In this document: piece by piece, positions 62,797 through 64,000 of the stretch
Position numbering within the stretch: the stretch's first letter is position 1
How the letters are laid out: each line of letters begins with the position of its first letter
NCBI GenBank assembly: GCA_900315775.1
Contig: ONAJ01000002.1
Coordinates: 1-64,000, forward strand
Origin: an uncultured Prevotella sp.
GTDB taxonomy: Bacteria; Bacteroidota; Bacteroidia; Bacteroidales; Bacteroidaceae
Direction of reading: 5' to 3'
DNA: 64,000 nucleotides
Notes under the pieces: model-generated
Told to the model about the DNA's origin: nothing
Database searches by the model: none
What the model saw: only the letters and a program-made list of their open reading frames with translations
Made by a program: the position numbers and the translations under genes

Positions 62797-64000
62797 ATGA
62801 AGAAACAATTACTACTTTTTATCCTCACCCTGTTGCCTATGCTGGCAATGGCGGACGATAGCGGCTCATGTGGTGAAAATGTGACTTACACTTACAATTC
62901 AACTACAAAAACCCTAACTATTCAGGGTAGTGGCGCAATGACAAATTATAATTCAAGTTCAGATATTCCTTGGTATTCCTACAAAAATTACATTCAGACT
63001 GTGATAATCGAAGAAGGAGTGACGAGCATCGGATGGTATGCCTTCTCAGATTGCTCAAGTCTTACTTCCGTTACAATTCCAAATACTGTGACAAGAATAG
63101 GAGTCTCAGCGTTTGCTGGCTGTTCGGGTCTCATCTCTTTCATCATTCCTAATAATGTTACGAGTATTGGAAGTTCAGCGTTCTCTGGTTGCTCGGGTCT
63201 AACCTCAGTCACAATTCCTAATGGAGTGACCAGCATAACGAATTCCATGTTCTCTGGTTGTTCAAGTCTTATTTCTATCACAATTGGAAGTGGTGTGACA
63301 TACATAGGAAGTGATGCTTTCTATAATTGCTCAGGTCTCCAAAAAGTTATTGTACCAGATATCGCAGCTTGGTGTGCTATTAGTTTTGCTAATAATAGTG
63401 ACAATCCTCTCTATTATGCACACCATATTTATAGTGATGATAATACAGAAATAAAAGAATTGGTTATCACTAACAAATTTACGTGTATAGAACGATATGC
63501 GTTCTATGGTTGTTTCGGTCTTACTTCTGTCACTATCGGAAATAGTATGACGAGTATTGAAAAATATGCGTTCGACGGGTGCTTTGGTCTAACCTCCGTA
63601 GAGTTCCATTGTGCTCAAATTGGTTCGTGGTTCAAGGGAATGACCTCTATTAAAGAAGTTGTTATAGGTAATGAGGTAACGAGCATCGGAGCGCGCGCGT
63701 TCGAAGGTTGCTCAGGTGTTGAAAAGGTTGTTATATCCGATATCGCGAAATGGTGCAGTTTCGTTTTTGGTGGTTATAGTGACAATCCTCTTTATTATGC
63801 ACACCATATTTACAGTGATAAAAACACAGAAATAACAGAAATAGTTATTCCAGAAGGTGTTAATATAATAGGTCAGTATGCTTTCTATAATTGTGAGAAT
63901 ATAACATCAGTAGCAATTCCTAGTAGTGTAACAAGCATTGGAAAGAATGCATTTAGCTGCGGAATCAAATTATCCACAGTAAATGTAAATATGAATATTC
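62797..64000 (+). CDS. BspA-like leucine-rich-repeat surface protein, 3' truncated
   Basis: About 401 codons visible, frame open to the right edge. Signal peptide (MKKQLLLFILTLLPMLAMA), a short N-terminal module (CGENVTYTYNSTTKTLTIQG), then LRR_5 repeats of the pattern VTSIGxxAFxxCSGLTSVTIP. Two longer spacer modules between LRRs are near-duplicates (DIAAWCAISF...NPLYYAHHIYS and DIAKWCSFVF...NPLYYAHHIYS). BspA-type proteins mediate adhesion and host or bacterial binding. No -7 box lies between the upstream terminator and the ATG. Confidence 0.92.
   Translation, partial: MKKQLLLFILTLLPMLAMADDSGSCGENVTYTYNSTTKTLTIQGSGAMTNYNSSSDIPWYSYKNYIQTVIIEEGVTSIGWYAFSDCSSLTSVTIPNTVTRIGVSAFAGCSGLISFIIPNNVTSIGSSAFSGCSGLTSVTIPNGVTSITNSMFSGCSSLISITIGSGVTYIGSDAFYNCSGLQKVIVPDIAAWCAISFANNSDNPLYYAHHIYSDDNTEIKELVITNKFTCIERYAFYGCFGLTSVTIGNSMTSIEKYAFDGCFGLTSVEFHCAQIGSWFKGMTSIKEVVIGNEVTSIGARAFEGCSGVEKVVISDIAKWCSFVFGGYSDNPLYYAHHIYSDKNTEITEIVIPEGVNIIGQYAFYNCENITSVAIPSSVTSIGKNAFSCGIKLSTVNVNMNI

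Overview
The window looks like a Bacteroidales chromosome, most likely Prevotella or a close relative. The evidence is: promoters of the Bacteroidetes type (TTTG about 19-20 bp upstream of TAnnTTTG), no consistent Shine-Dalgarno sequences, a full set of Bacteroidetes families (DUF2851, DUF4153, DUF3089, WbqC, S46 dipeptidyl peptidase, SpmAB fusion, Prevotella-type PL9/CE8 secreted enzymes, a BspA-like LRR protein), and repetitive AT-rich spacers. Both edges cut a gene: a starch-binding-module protein on the left and a BspA-like protein on the right.

Layout. 0-2.6 kb: 3' part of a large secreted protein with CBM26-like repeats, then a terminator. 2.7-7.2 kb: a plus-strand run of cupin, two secreted proteins, an iron alcohol dehydrogenase and a SAM methyltransferase. 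7.2-13.1 kb: tandem GNAT-like paralogues, parE and an S41 protease. 13.1-15.0 kb: ybeY-coaD-ruvB on the minus strand, divergent from 15.1-19.6 kb: a MESH1-like alarmone hydrolase, a sensor/PP2C phosphatase/HATPase fusion, a STAS protein, a VanX-type dipeptidase and a cytidylate-kinase-like protein. 19.7-21.1 kb: a PreA-like enzyme. 21.2-26.2 kb: minus-strand DUF2851-thioesterase-dprA-dusB-maoC-tcdA. 26.3-29.0 kb: dapB-lepB-wbqC. 29.1-30.8 kb: a lipoprotein. 30.7-36.0 kb: minus-strand spmAB-flippase-S46 peptidase-LOG. 36.2-38.7 kb: an unknown secreted protein and a CoA transferase. 38.7-39.35 kb: a repeat-rich gene-less segment. 39.35-41.3 kb: DUF4153 protein and an IS1380-type relic. 41.3-47.4 kb: ctpA-rimP-nusA-infB. 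47.5-54.2 kb: AsmA-like protein, then a convergent pectate lyase/pectinesterase pair. 54.2-62.0 kb: metG behind a triplicated promoter, an outer membrane beta-barrel receptor, tRNA-Arg(CCU), a small lipoprotein and pnp. 62.0-62.8 kb: a second repeat-rich segment and a likely structured non-coding RNA, then the BspA-like gene.

The genes are mostly core housekeeping (translation, RNA maturation, DNA repair, lysine/peptidoglycan synthesis, secretion) with extracellular glycan and peptide degradation layered on top. The most unusual content is non-coding. There is a family of degenerate 7-bp-period repeats in spacers and in frame inside several genes. There are two visibly different promoter architectures, one associated with almost leaderless genes. 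A promoter is triplicated in 76-bp units upstream of metG. Two gene-less mosaics share a motif. A promoter-to-terminator structured RNA lies ahead of the BspA-like gene. The most interesting protein systems are the phosphatase-kinase fusion next to a STAS protein and an alarmone hydrolase, and a PreA carrying a PreT-type iron-sulfur head. All calls come from reading the sequence; no database search was possible.
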